DNA of 64,000 nucleotides from contig NZ_BTVP01000010.1 in assembly GCF_045863935.1 (NCBI RefSeq), positions 1-64,000 on the forward strand. Reading direction: 5' to 3'. This DNA is from Parvibaculum sp045863935. GTDB lineage: Bacteria > Pseudomonadota > Alphaproteobacteria > Parvibaculales > Parvibaculaceae. Positions 53,082-61,745 of this stretch are shown one piece after another (position 1 is the stretch's first letter; every line of letters begins with the position of its first letter). A program made the translations under genes and the position numbers. A model generated the notes under the pieces. The model was not told the DNA's origin and made no database searches. It was given only the letters and a program-made list of their open reading frames with translations.

Positions 53082-54877
53082 TTCTCCGCCTTCGAGGCCA
53101 TGAAGGCGCGCCAGCCGCCAAAAGCCGTAATGTCCTCCGCACCGTCAAGACCGCTCTCCTCGCAGAGGAACCCCTTCACGCTGCGCCCGTTCTGGAGATC
53201 GAGCGTGCCGATGCAAAGCGGTTGCGGCACCCCCGCCATGAAACCTCCGAAGGCGGCGCGCGGCACGCGCCAGACTTCGAGCTCGATCGCCGCGCCGCCT
53301 TCCGCGACGCGCACGAGACCGGGGCGGAAGGGCGGTCCGCCAGCCAGCGCATGAAAGCGGTAGCGGGGCGCCGTGCGCGTGCGCTCGACGAACATGGCCC
53401 CGCGCGAGGTGAGTTCGTGATTGAGCGGCAGGCCGGACATATGCGCGCCGACGACCGCAAGTTCGATGAAGCCTTCATCCGGTTTCTCGACCGCCACGGG
53501 TCCACCGGACGCAAGCCCCTGCGCCGCCTCGAAGGCGGCCGCGAGCGCAACGAGCTTCCCATCGGAGAAGGCAGGCGCGCAAAACGTCACGCCGAAGGGA
53601 AGCCCCGCTGCCCTGCCCTGCGCACGAATGCCTGCGGGAACGGCGATGCCCGCCATGTCGAGCAGGTTCATGAAATTCGTATAGGTGCCGAGGCGGCTGT
53701 TGAGCTTCACGGGGTCGGCCATCACCTCGTCCACGCGGTAGATGGTGGGCGCGGCCGGTACGACGAGCACATCGATATCGGCAAAGAGCGCAAGCGCGCG
53801 CCGCTTCAGTGCTTCAAGCCTGTAAAGCGTCTCGAAAGTCTCGACGGCATTACGGCCTCTGCCGCCAAGCACGATGCCACGCACGGTGGGATCGGTTTCG
53901 GCCTCGTGCGCCTCGATGAAGCCGCCGACGGCGGCTGTGCGCTCGGCAACGAAAGGCCCCTCGTAGAGAAGTGCCGCTGCCTCCGCGAAAAGAGAAAAGT
54001 CGATCCGCCGCGCGCGGCCACCAAGTTCCTCCAGCCGGTTCGCCGCTTCCTCGAAAAGCCGCGCCGCTTCGTCGTCGCCAAAGAACTGGAGATCGGATGC
54101 GCGTGGCACGGCGAAGGTGAAGTCACCGCCGAGCGGCGGCTTCACCTCCGGCATGCGGGCGCGGGAATAGATATCCTGCCCGTCGAAGACCGCCGCCACG
54201 TCGAACACAGCCTCGGCATCGGCGGCGGTGAGCGCGAAGATCGACACGCAATCGAGCGACCGGCAGGCGGGCACGACACCGCGCATCGAAAGGAGACCGC
54301 GCGTGGGCTTCAGACCCACGATATTGTTGAAGGCGGCCGGCACGCGGCCCGAGCCCGCCGTATCGGTTCCGAGCGCGAAGGAAACGATCCCCGCCGCAAC
54401 GGCGACGGCCGAACCCGACGACGAACCGCCCGAGATGAAATCGCGATTGAAGACGGAGCGCGGACTTCCGTGGGGCGAGCGCGTGCCGACAAGGCCTGTG
54501 GCGAACTGGTCGAGATTGGTCTTGCCGAGCGCGATGGCACCCGCCTCGATCAGCCGCGCCACGGCGAAGGCGCTTTCCTCCGGCCGATAGGCGAAGGCGG
54601 GACAGGCCGCCGTCGTCGGCAGCCCTTCGACGTCGATATTGTCCTTCACCGCAAAGGGGACACCGAAAAGCGGCATGCGCGCGCGGGCCTCGCGCGGCAA
54701 GGCATCGAGCGCACGGGCGCGGGCGAGAACCGCCTCGTCATCGAAGCGCGAAATCCAGATGGCGGGATCTTCGTTGGCCGCCGCGCGGGCCAGCGCCTCG
54801 CGCGCCACGTCTTCCGCGCGAACGCCGGAGGCAAAAGCGGCCCGAAGCGAAGCGAGAGAAAAGCAAAGACCCTTCAC
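53069..54877 (-). CDS. atzF: Allophanate hydrolase
   Basis: A 602-residue amidase-signature enzyme. The Ser-Ser-Lys triad is visible: Lys in PFAVKDNIDVEGLPTTAACP near residue 80 and the Ser-rich block ISGGSSSGSAVAVAAGIVSF near residue 150 with TDTAGSGRVPAAFNN. The C-terminal allophanate-hydrolase domain begins near residue 450 (FIELAVVGAHMSGLPLNHEL) and ends with the conserved GAEDITAFGGWRAF. It hydrolyses allophanate to ammonia and carbon dioxide. Translation starts at GTG 54877, overlapping the carboxylase stop as GTGA. It is the last catabolic gene of the riboswitch-controlled operon. Confidence 0.93.
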   Translation of the reverse strand: MKGLCFSLASLRAAFASGVRAEDVAREALARAAANEDPAIWISRFDDEAVLARARALDALPREARARMPLFGVPFAVKDNIDVEGLPTTAACPAFAYRPEESAFAVARLIEAGAIALGKTNLDQFATGLVGTRSPHGSPRSVFNRDFISGGSSSGSAVAVAAGIVSFALGTDTAGSGRVPAAFNNIVGLKPTRGLLSMRGVVPACRSLDCVSIFALTAADAEAVFDVAAVFDGQDIYSRARMPEVKPPLGGDFTFAVPRASDLQFFGDDEAARLFEEAANRLEELGGRARRIDFSLFAEAAALLYEGPFVAERTAAVGGFIEAHEAETDPTVRGIVLGGRGRNAVETFETLYRLEALKRRALALFADIDVLVVPAAPTIYRVDEVMADPVKLNSRLGTYTNFMNLLDMAGIAVPAGIRAQGRAAGLPFGVTFCAPAFSDGKLVALAAAFEAAQGLASGGPVAVEKPDEGFIELAVVGAHMSGLPLNHELTSRGAMFVERTRTAPRYRFHALAGGPPFRPGLVRVAEGGAAIELEVWRVPRAAFGGFMAGVPQPLCIGTLDLQNGRSVKGFLCEESGLDGAEDITAFGGWRAFMASKAEKAAG

Positions 54878-57800
54878 GATGCAACCTCCATTCCGGGCGC
54901 CTCGGCATCGAGCGGCACCAGTGTGATGAGCGCCTGTCCCGCCTGCACCATTCGGCCCTGCGCGCAATGCACCTCGTGAACCCGCGCGGCGACCGGCGCG
55001 CGCACCTCGATTTCCATCTTCATCGACTCGAGCACCACAAGCATCTGACCGGCGGCAACCTCATCGCCTGCCGCGACACCGATGGACCAGACATTGCCCG
55101 GCACACCGGATTCGACGAGACGTCCGCCTTCCGGCAGCTCTGCCGCCTCCTCCAGCGCCGGCGCATCGGGCTCGTCCGCGATCAGGGCAAGCCCCTGCTC
55201 TTCCCAGCGCTTGCGCTCCTCCTCGAAGGCACGGCGCTGCGAGACACGGAAGGCGGATATCTCTTCCGCATTGTCCTCAAGAAAGGAGAAATAGTCGCTG
55301 AGACGGAATGCTCCTTCCTCGATCTTCACTTCATATTCGCCATGCAGGAAGGCTTCGCGCGCCTCCAGCAGTTCCTGCGCGGACACGGGGAAGAATTTGA
55401 GCCGGTCGAAGAAACGCAGCAGCCAGGGTTTCTCGAAATTCGCCGTCCGGCGCCACCCGTTCCACATCTGCACCGTGCGGCCGACAAGCTGGTAGCCGCC
55501 GGGGCCTTCCATGCCATAGACACAGAGATAGGCTCCCCCGATGCCGACGGCATTTTCCGGCGTCCATGTGCGCGCTGGATTATATTTGGTGGTGACGAGG
55601 CGATGACGCGGATCGAGCGGTGCCGCGACCGGCGCACCGAGATAGACGTCGCCAAGACCAAGCACCATGTAGTCGGCTTCGAACAGGATGCGCCTGACCT
55701 CCGCAATATCCTGGAGACCGTTGATGCGGCGGATGAACTCGATGTTGGACGGCACCCAGGGCGCATCGGGCCTGACCAGCGTACCGTATTTTCGCACCGC
55801 TTCGCGCGCCGCCTCATCGTCCCACGACAGGGGCAGGTGAACGATGCGGCTCGGCACTTCGATATCGGCGCTCGGCGGCAGCGCACGCTCGACTTCTTCC
55901 AGCATGGCGAGCAGCTTGCGCGAGGGCAGCACGTCGGGATCGAAATGGATCTGCAGCGAGCGGATGCCGGGCGTCATCTCGATGATGCCTTCCGGCGCGC
56001 GCGCCTGAAGTGCCGTCATCATCGCATGGGCGCGAAACCGCAAGGCGAAATCGAGCACCATGGGGCCATATTCGACAAGCAGATAATCGTCGCCGGCGCG
56101 GCGATAGGTCACTTCCGTTTCAAGGTCGGTGAGCCGCGCAAGAACGGCGTCCTCCTTCCATCTCTGCTGCGTGAGCGGCGCGACAGGGCGCTTGAGCGAG
56201 GAAACCCACGCTTCTTCCGCATGGCGCATGGCGGCCGCTTCCCCTTCCGTCACGCGGTGGAAGCGAACCTTGTCGCCGGGCTTCAACTGACCGATCTTCC
56301 AGAGTTCGGACTTCGCGAGCGTCGCCGGACAGACGAAACCGCCAAGGCTCGGCCCGTCCGGACCGAGAATGATCGGCATGTCGCCCGTGAAGTCGATCGT
56401 GCCCACGGCATAGGCATTGTCGTGAATGTTCGAGGGATGAAGCCCCGCCTCGCCGCCGTCCTTGCGCGCCCATTTCGGCTTCGGCCCGATGAGGCGCACG
56501 CCTGTGCGCGCCGAATTGTAGTGAACCTCGTAGGCCATGTTGAACAGCGTCTCGATATCCTCGTCGAGAAAGAAGTCCGGCGCGCCATGCGGCCCGTAAA
56601 GCGTCGCGATCTCCCATTCGCGCGTGAGCGGCGTGCGCGCGGATGGCGGCAGCGGCTCCGCAACGGGCTCGCCGATGGCGCCCTCCCGATTGATGCGCAA
56701 CACGTCGCCGGTTTTGAGTGCGCCGGGGGCATGGCCGCCGAAGCGCCCGAGCGTGAAGGCGGAGCGCGAGCCGAGATAGAGCGGCGCATCGAAGCCGTGG
56801 CGCACGGCAAGATAGGCGCGCTGGCCGGCCCCGGGCACCTGGCCAAGCTCAAGCGTCTGGCCGCGTTTGACGTCGACCGCGCACCAGAAAGGCACGGGCT
56901 CGCCATCGAGCGTCGCAGGCATTTCGGCGCCCGCCAGTGCGATCGTCGCATCCGTCCGGAAACGCAGCACCGGTCCGTTCAGCGTCATTTCGAGCGTCGC
57001 GGCGTCTTGCGGATTGCCCACCAGCCGGTTTGCCAGCCGGTGCGACAGCCCGTCCATCGGCCCCGAAGGCGGCACGCCGACATCCCAGTAGCCGACACGG
57101 CCCGGCCAATCCTGCAGGCTCGACTGCGCGCCCGACGAAAGCACGTCGATGCCTGGGCTCTCATAATCGCAAGTGGCAAGCGTCGAGGTGAGGAGCCGGC
57201 CTTCGAGAAATTCCGGCGCGCGCGCGAGCGCGCGCAGATAGTCGAGATTGGTCTCGATGCCGTAGACACGCGATTGATCGAGCGCGGCAGCGAGCTTCGC
57301 AGCCGCCTCTTCGCGCGTTTTCCCCTTCACGATCACCTTGGCGAGCATCGGATCGTAGAAAGGCGTCACTTCCGTGCCCGTCGAAATCCATCCGTCGATA
57401 CGCACGTCGTCCGGAAACGAGACCTCGGTGAGAAGGCCGGAGGAAGGCTGGAAATTGCGGCCGGGATCTTCTGCATAGAGCCGCACCTCGAAGGCGTGCC
57501 CCTCGGGCGGGCGGGCGTATGAGGCAAGGTCGCCCAGCTCGCCCGCAGCCTGCCTGACCATCATCTCGACGAGATCGAGCCCCGTCACCTCCTCCGTCAC
57601 AGGATGCTCGACCTGGAGCCTCGTATTCACTTCCAGGAAGTAGAACCTCTTCTCCGCCTCGTCATAGATGAATTCGACCGTGCCGGCGGAGGCATAAGAG
57701 ACACGCCGCCCAAGCCGCACCGCCGCCTCGTGCAGCGCGCGCCGCTCCGCATCGCCCAGATTGGGCGCGGGCGTTTCCTCGATCACCTTCTGGTTGCGCC

Positions 57801-58494
57801 GCTGCGCCGAACAATCCCGCTCGCCGAGCGCGATGACCTTGCCCTCGCCGTCGCCAAAAATCTGCACTTCGATATGGCGCGCCTGGGCGACATATTTTTC
57901 GAGGAAGAGGCCGCTATCCTTGAAATTCGCTAGCGCAAGGCGCCGCACCGTGTCGTAGAGGCGCGGCAGGTCCGCCGCCGAATGGCAGAGCTGCAGTCCG
58001 ATGCCGCCACCGCCCGCCGTGCTCTTCAGCATGACGGGATAGCCGATCTCCTCCGCGCGCGTCAGTGCATCGTCGAGGTCGACGATGAGGGGCGACCCGG
58101 GAAGCAGCGGCACGCCGCTTTCCTCCGCGATCTCGCGCGCCGTATGCTTCAACGAGAAGGCGCGCATATGCTCGGGGCGCGGCCCGATGAAGACGACGCC
58201 CTCCCGCGCGAGCGCCGCGGCAAATTCGGGGTTCTCGCTGAGAAACCCATAGCCCGGATGCACAGCCTCTGCGCCCGTTCGCCGCACCGCATCGAGAATC
58301 GCCTCCACGTTGAGGTAGCTTTCCGCGACCGGCGCCGGACCGACGCAGACCGCTTCATCCGCTAGCCGCACATGCGGCGCGAAGCGGTCCGCCTCGGAAT
58401 AGATTGCGACGGATCGAATATCCATGCGCCGGAGCGTCTTGATGACGCGTAGCGCGATTTCGCCGCGATTGGCGATCAGTACCTTGCCGAACAT
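54874..58494 (-). CDS. Biotin-dependent guanidine/urea carboxylase
   Basis: A 1206-residue multidomain carboxylase. The biotin carboxylase domain (1-450) has KSTAGGGGIGLQL and the ATP-grasp block FLEVNTRLQVEHPVTEEVTG. The carboxyltransferase region (about 470-1050) has VGYWDVGVPPSGPMDGLSHR and allophanate-hydrolase-subunit-like blocks. The biotinyl domain has VLESMKMEIEVRAPVAARVH, with the biotinylated Lys near residue 1158. It is usually labelled urea carboxylase. In operons with two DUF1989 proteins and a guanidine-I riboswitch, characterised homologues prefer guanidine, giving carboxyguanidine. That context is present here, so guanidine is the preferred substrate by inference. The stop overlaps the allophanate hydrolase start. 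Confidence 0.92.
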   Translation of the reverse strand: MFGKVLIANRGEIALRVIKTLRRMDIRSVAIYSEADRFAPHVRLADEAVCVGPAPVAESYLNVEAILDAVRRTGAEAVHPGYGFLSENPEFAAALAREGVVFIGPRPEHMRAFSLKHTAREIAEESGVPLLPGSPLIVDLDDALTRAEEIGYPVMLKSTAGGGGIGLQLCHSAADLPRLYDTVRRLALANFKDSGLFLEKYVAQARHIEVQIFGDGEGKVIALGERDCSAQRRNQKVIEETPAPNLGDAERRALHEAAVRLGRRVSYASAGTVEFIYDEAEKRFYFLEVNTRLQVEHPVTEEVTGLDLVEMMVRQAAGELGDLASYARPPEGHAFEVRLYAEDPGRNFQPSSGLLTEVSFPDDVRIDGWISTGTEVTPFYDPMLAKVIVKGKTREEAAAKLAAALDQSRVYGIETNLDYLRALARAPEFLEGRLLTSTLATCDYESPGIDVLSSGAQSSLQDWPGRVGYWDVGVPPSGPMDGLSHRLANRLVGNPQDAATLEMTLNGPVLRFRTDATIALAGAEMPATLDGEPVPFWCAVDVKRGQTLELGQVPGAGQRAYLAVRHGFDAPLYLGSRSAFTLGRFGGHAPGALKTGDVLRINREGAIGEPVAEPLPPSARTPLTREWEIATLYGPHGAPDFFLDEDIETLFNMAYEVHYNSARTGVRLIGPKPKWARKDGGEAGLHPSNIHDNAYAVGTIDFTGDMPIILGPDGPSLGGFVCPATLAKSELWKIGQLKPGDKVRFHRVTEGEAAAMRHAEEAWVSSLKRPVAPLTQQRWKEDAVLARLTDLETEVTYRRAGDDYLLVEYGPMVLDFALRFRAHAMMTALQARAPEGIIEMTPGIRSLQIHFDPDVLPSRKLLAMLEEVERALPPSADIEVPSRIVHLPLSWDDEAAREAVRKYGTLVRPDAPWVPSNIEFIRRINGLQDIAEVRRILFEADYMVLGLGDVYLGAPVAAPLDPRHRLVTTKYNPARTWTPENAVGIGGAYLCVYGMEGPGGYQLVGRTVQMWNGWRRTANFEKPWLLRFFDRLKFFPVSAQELLEAREAFLHGEYEVKIEEGAFRLSDYFSFLEDNAEEISAFRVSQRRAFEEERKRWEEQGLALIADEPDAPALEEAAELPEGGRLVESGVPGNVWSIGVAAGDEVAAGQMLVVLESMKMEIEVRAPVAARVHEVHCAQGRMVQAGQALITLVPLDAEAPGMEVAS

Positions 58495-58539
58495 CTGGCC
58501 TCCGATGGTGCCCGGCGGACAGCGCCGCCGGGGGCAAGC

Positions 58540-59169
58540 TCACGCTTCCCAGATCAGGGTGCGAACGGGAGTGGGGTTGAAGGCGTTGCAGGGATTGTTC
58601 ACCTGCGGACAATTCGAGATCACGCAGAGCACATCCATCTCCGCGCGTATCTCGACATAGTCGCCCGGGCGCGACACGCCATCGACGATGGCGAGCGTTC
58701 CGTCCTCTTCGACCGGCACGTTCATGAAGAAATTGATGTTCGACACAATGTCGCGTTTACTCATCCCGTGCTTCGCAAGCTCCAGCACGAAGTTGTCGCG
58801 GCAGCTATGCATGTAGCGTGTCTCGTGCCCGAAGCGCACGGTGTTCGCTTCCGCCGAGCAGGCGCCCGCCGACGTGTCGTGACTGCCCGCCGTGTCGGCA
58901 ATGACAACGGCCATCACATTGCCTTCGTTCGAGATGAGCTTCGTGCCCGCCGTCACATAGGGCGAACCTTGCGCGAGCGCCGTGTCCTGCGCGCTGTAGC
59001 GCTCGGAGGGATCGGCGGCGCTATAGAAGAGCGTGTCGACCGCCTGGCAGCCCTCGAGATCGACGATGCGCAGGATCTGGCCCTTCTTCACGACATGCGA
59101 CCAGGGCCGAAGCGCCGGCACGGTGAAATCGTAGAAGGCTTGTTCCTCGTGTCTGTTCGAAAGGGTCAT
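58540..59169 (-). CDS. Carboxyguanidine deiminase subunit (DUF1989, UAAP2)
   Basis: A 209-residue DUF1989 protein (urea amidolyase-associated protein 2). It begins EEQAFYDFTVPALRPWSHVV, continues with LRIVDLEGCQAVDTLFYSA, ANTVRFGHETRYMHSCRDNF near residue 107 and CVISNCPQVNNPCNAFNPTP near the end. Several conserved Cys, His and Glu residues fit the metal site reported for the family. With its partner it converts carboxyguanidine to allophanate, releasing ammonia, which links the carboxylase to allophanate hydrolase. It lies 3 bases behind its partner gene and 45 bases ahead of the carboxylase gene. Confidence 0.9.
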   Translation of the reverse strand: MTLSNRHEEQAFYDFTVPALRPWSHVVKKGQILRIVDLEGCQAVDTLFYSAADPSERYSAQDTALAQGSPYVTAGTKLISNEGNVMAVVIADTAGSHDTSAGACSAEANTVRFGHETRYMHSCRDNFVLELAKHGMSKRDIVSNINFFMNVPVEEDGTLAIVDGVSRPGDYVEIRAEMDVLCVISNCPQVNNPCNAFNPTPVRTLIWEA

Positions 59170-59172
59170 CTG

Positions 59173-60009
59173 TCATTCCTCCCCGAGCGCGGCGAGATAA
59201 CGCGCATTGTTCTCGAAACCGCGGATCGCTTCTTCCGTTGCGGTCCGGCAGAAATCGTCCACCGCCGGCGGCGGCGATTTCCAGACGAGGAGGTCGATGT
59301 CTTTTGGCTCGTAAAAGCCGGGCGCCAGTGGATGCGGCGCATTGGAAACGAAGACGAGCAGATCGAGTTCGGCGCGGAGATCGACATAGCCGCCCGGCGC
59401 CGCGCCCTCGCCTTCCCAGCGGAAACGTCCCGCCCCGTCGACGCCGACCGGCGCAAAGAGCGTGAGACAAGGAGGGATATCCCGCTTGTCGAGTCCGTGC
59501 TTGGAGGCGAGCAGGATGAAATTGTCACGCGTGTTGCGAAGCGAGGCATCGCCGTAGCGCGCTGCATTGGTCGTCCTGGACGAGCCGCCGGTCAGCGCAT
59601 CGTTGCGCCCATATGTGTCGTCCGTGATCGACGCGAGCACACGGCCCATGTCGGAAAAAAGGACACGGCCTCGCGAGAGCCTTGCGTTCCACTGGATCTT
59701 CACCGTGTCGCCGGCGTTGAAGCGCTCGCTTCTGTCCTTCGCGTTGTAGAAGAGAAGCGAGACGCCCGACGTTCCCTGCGTATTGACGACACGAAGCGTC
59801 TCGCCGCGCGCGAGCGGTAGGGCATGCGCCCATCCGCCGGGTACGGTTTCGCGTGAGCGGATCAGCCCCTCGTCGAGAACGGGTGGGTTGCCCGTCGCTT
59901 CGCTGAAATCGCGGGCCTTCGCCTTCGCGCCGCCGAAGAGACGGTAGTAGCGTTCCTGTTGGGCGGCATAGGGACCGGTATATTTTTCGCTGCGGGATGC
60001 TTCCGCCAT
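59173..60009 (-). CDS. Carboxyguanidine deiminase subunit (DUF1989, UAAP1)
   Basis: A 278-residue DUF1989 protein (urea amidolyase-associated protein 1) starting MAEASRSEKYTGPYAAQQER, with ETVPGGWAHALPLARGETLR near residue 54, TTNAARYGDASLRNTRDNFI near residue 145 and VFVSNAPHPLAPGFYEPKDI near residue 229. It forms the deiminase with the neighbouring UAAP2, the family characterised as CgdA/CgdB; I do not assign which letter applies. It is the first catabolic gene after the transporter, separated from the ATPase gene by 114 bases containing two RNA hairpins, and joined to UAAP2 by a 3-base gap. Confidence 0.9.
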   Translation of the reverse strand: MAEASRSEKYTGPYAAQQERYYRLFGGAKAKARDFSEATGNPPVLDEGLIRSRETVPGGWAHALPLARGETLRVVNTQGTSGVSLLFYNAKDRSERFNAGDTVKIQWNARLSRGRVLFSDMGRVLASITDDTYGRNDALTGGSSRTTNAARYGDASLRNTRDNFILLASKHGLDKRDIPPCLTLFAPVGVDGAGRFRWEGEGAAPGGYVDLRAELDLLVFVSNAPHPLAPGFYEPKDIDLLVWKSPPPAVDDFCRTATEEAIRGFENNARYLAALGEE

Positions 60010-60049
60010 CGCGCGTCTCCTGTTGCGCGCCGGGTTTCCCCGGGCCGAA

Positions 60050-60118
60050 GCCTGGCCGTCCAGGCGGTTCGCCCCGGTTCAAGGGGCATCGCAGAACCGG
60101 ACGGGCCGTCCCGTCCGG
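60050..60118 (-). repeat. Two stem-loops with identical ACGG loops between transporter and catabolic genes
   Basis: On the transcript, CCGGACGGG-ACGG-CCCGUCCGG (60118-60097, perfect 9-bp stem) is followed 31 bases later by GCCUGG-ACGG-CCAGGC (60065-60050, perfect 6-bp stem). Neither has a U tract, so they are not simple terminators. They lie in the 114-base gap between the ATPase stop and the UAAP1 start. They could mark an RNA processing or stabilising point that sets different levels of transporter and enzyme mRNA. Confidence 0.7.
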
Positions 60119-60123
60119 AATTC

Positions 60124-60897
60124 CTATTGCGCGGCCGCGGCAAGCACGTCGCGCATTTCCGGGCGCGGCGGCACGCTCTTGCCGTCGACCTTGAGATCGA
60201 AAGTCACGGTCGCGCCATAGGCTTTCCGCTCTTCGGGCCTTGTGCGCACGCGGTCGAAAGCGATGACGCGCGTGCCGAGCTTGAAGGCTTCGGACAGGTC
60301 ATGCGTCACCATGAAGACGGTCATACCTTCGTCCCTCCAGAGCCGGAGCAGAATTTCATGCACTTCCGCGCGAATGCCCGGGTCGAGCGCGCCGAAGGGT
60401 TCGTCGAGCAGCAGGATTTTCGGCTTCTTGATCAGCGCCTGCGCAATGGCAAGGCGCTGCTGCATGCCGCCGGAGAGCTCGGAAGGGTACTTGTGAACCG
60501 CATGGCCGAGGCCGACGCATGTCAGCATGTCGAGCGCCTCCGCCTTCGCCTTGCGCTTCGCTTTGCCGAAAAGCCGCCCCATGACGGGGCTCGCCGCGAA
60601 TTCGAGACCGAGCATCACGTTCTGAAGCGCGGTCAGATGCGGAAAGACGGAATATTTCTGGAAGACGACGCCGCGATCGGGCGAGGGCTCGGCATCGAGC
60701 TCTTCACCATCTAGCAGGATGCGGCCGCGCGACGGCGCCTCGTCGCCCAGCATCATGCGCAGGAAAGTGGACTTGCCGCAGCCCGACGGCCCCACCAGCG
60801 CAATGAACGATCCGGGCTCGATCTCGAGATTGACGTTCTCGAGTACGGTCTGATCGCCATAGACCTTCCACACATTCTCGACGGTGACGCGCGTCAT
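60124..60897 (-). CDS. ABC transporter ATP-binding protein (nitrate/sulfonate/taurine type)
   Basis: A 257-residue ABC ATPase of the SsuB/TauB type: Walker A ALVGPSGCGKSTFLRMMLG near residues 35-53, Q-loop in GVVFQKYSVFPHLTALQNVM, signature LSGGMQQRLAIAQALIKKPK near residue 140, Walker B ILLLDEPFGALDP and switch His in MVTHDLSEAF. It powers the importer encoded by the two genes before it and is separated from the permease stop by 2 bases. Such transporters accompany guanidine-I riboswitches and are proposed guanidine importers. The substrate here is inferred from that context. Confidence 0.92.
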   Translation of the reverse strand: MTRVTVENVWKVYGDQTVLENVNLEIEPGSFIALVGPSGCGKSTFLRMMLGDEAPSRGRILLDGEELDAEPSPDRGVVFQKYSVFPHLTALQNVMLGLEFAASPVMGRLFGKAKRKAKAEALDMLTCVGLGHAVHKYPSELSGGMQQRLAIAQALIKKPKILLLDEPFGALDPGIRAEVHEILLRLWRDEGMTVFMVTHDLSEAFKLGTRVIAFDRVRTRPEERKAYGATVTFDLKVDGKSVPPRPEMRDVLAAAAQ

Positions 60898-60899
60898 AC

Positions 60900-61715
60900 T
60901 CAGTTACCCCGGTACATCCAGCGGAAGACGATGCGCTGGAAAAGCCGCAGCGCTAGATCGAGCGTGAACGCGAGAAGCGTGATCCACGCGACATAAGGCA
61001 GGATCACGTCCATCGCGAGATAGCGGCGCATCAGGAAGATGCGATAGCCGAGCCCGCTGTCGGACGCGATGGCTTCGGCGGCGATGAGGAAGAGCCAGGC
61101 CGCGCCAAGCGAGAGCCGCACGCCGTCAATGAGACGCGGCAGCATCTGCGGCACGACGACGCGCAGGATGATCTGCCAGGTAGACGCACCGAGCGTCTGC
61201 GCCTTGATGATCTCCTCATGTGGAATTTCTTCCGTCCGCAGCGCCAGGTCGCGAATGATGAAGGGCGCAATGCCGACCGCCACCAGCACGACCTTTGCGA
61301 GTTCACCAAGACCGAAAATGATGAAGAGGATCGGCAGCACGGCGAGCGGCGGGATCATCGAGAGTACGCCGGTGAAGGAATTGAACGTCGCCCTGAAGTA
61401 GGGAATGAGGCCCTGCAGGATGCCGAATACGCCGCCGATGACCGTTGCCACGGCGACACCGATACCGAGCCTTGAGAGGCTCGATATCGTGTCTTGCAGG
61501 AGCAGATAGCTCCCGGTCCGCTGGTCGGGCAGGAAGGCCATGCGCTCGATCGCGGCTGCGATCGTCGACCATCCGGGCAGCAGCTTGTCGTTCGGATTGA
61601 CCGAAAGTCTCGCTTCCGAGGCAACCATGTAAGCGATGACGACGACGATGAATGGGATGAGCATGAGCCCGAACCGCACCGCGACATCCGGCTGCCTGTT
61701 GATGAGTCTACGCAT
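60900..61715 (-). CDS. ABC transporter permease (nitrate/sulfonate/taurine type)
   Basis: A 271-residue integral membrane protein of the SsuC/TauC family with about six helices. The EAA-type cytoplasmic loop that contacts the ATPase is IIKAQTLGASTWQIILRVVV near residue 170. An N-terminal helix PFIVVVIAYMVASEA and a periplasmic loop with LLLQDTISSLSRLGIGVAVA are also visible. It lies 30 bases after the binding-protein gene and 2 bases before the ATPase gene on the same transcript. Role: the membrane channel of the putative guanidine importer. Confidence 0.9.
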   Translation of the reverse strand: MRRLINRQPDVAVRFGLMLIPFIVVVIAYMVASEARLSVNPNDKLLPGWSTIAAAIERMAFLPDQRTGSYLLLQDTISSLSRLGIGVAVATVIGGVFGILQGLIPYFRATFNSFTGVLSMIPPLAVLPILFIIFGLGELAKVVLVAVGIAPFIIRDLALRTEEIPHEEIIKAQTLGASTWQIILRVVVPQMLPRLIDGVRLSLGAAWLFLIAAEAIASDSGLGYRIFLMRRYLAMDVILPYVAWITLLAFTLDLALRLFQRIVFRWMYRGN

Positions 61716-61745
61716 GGCTTTACCGACCTTGTTACAGGGTGACCG

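Noticed and set aside
54967..57522. 851-codon plus-strand frame
   Set aside because: It is antisense to the carboxylase gene, with no signal or domain.
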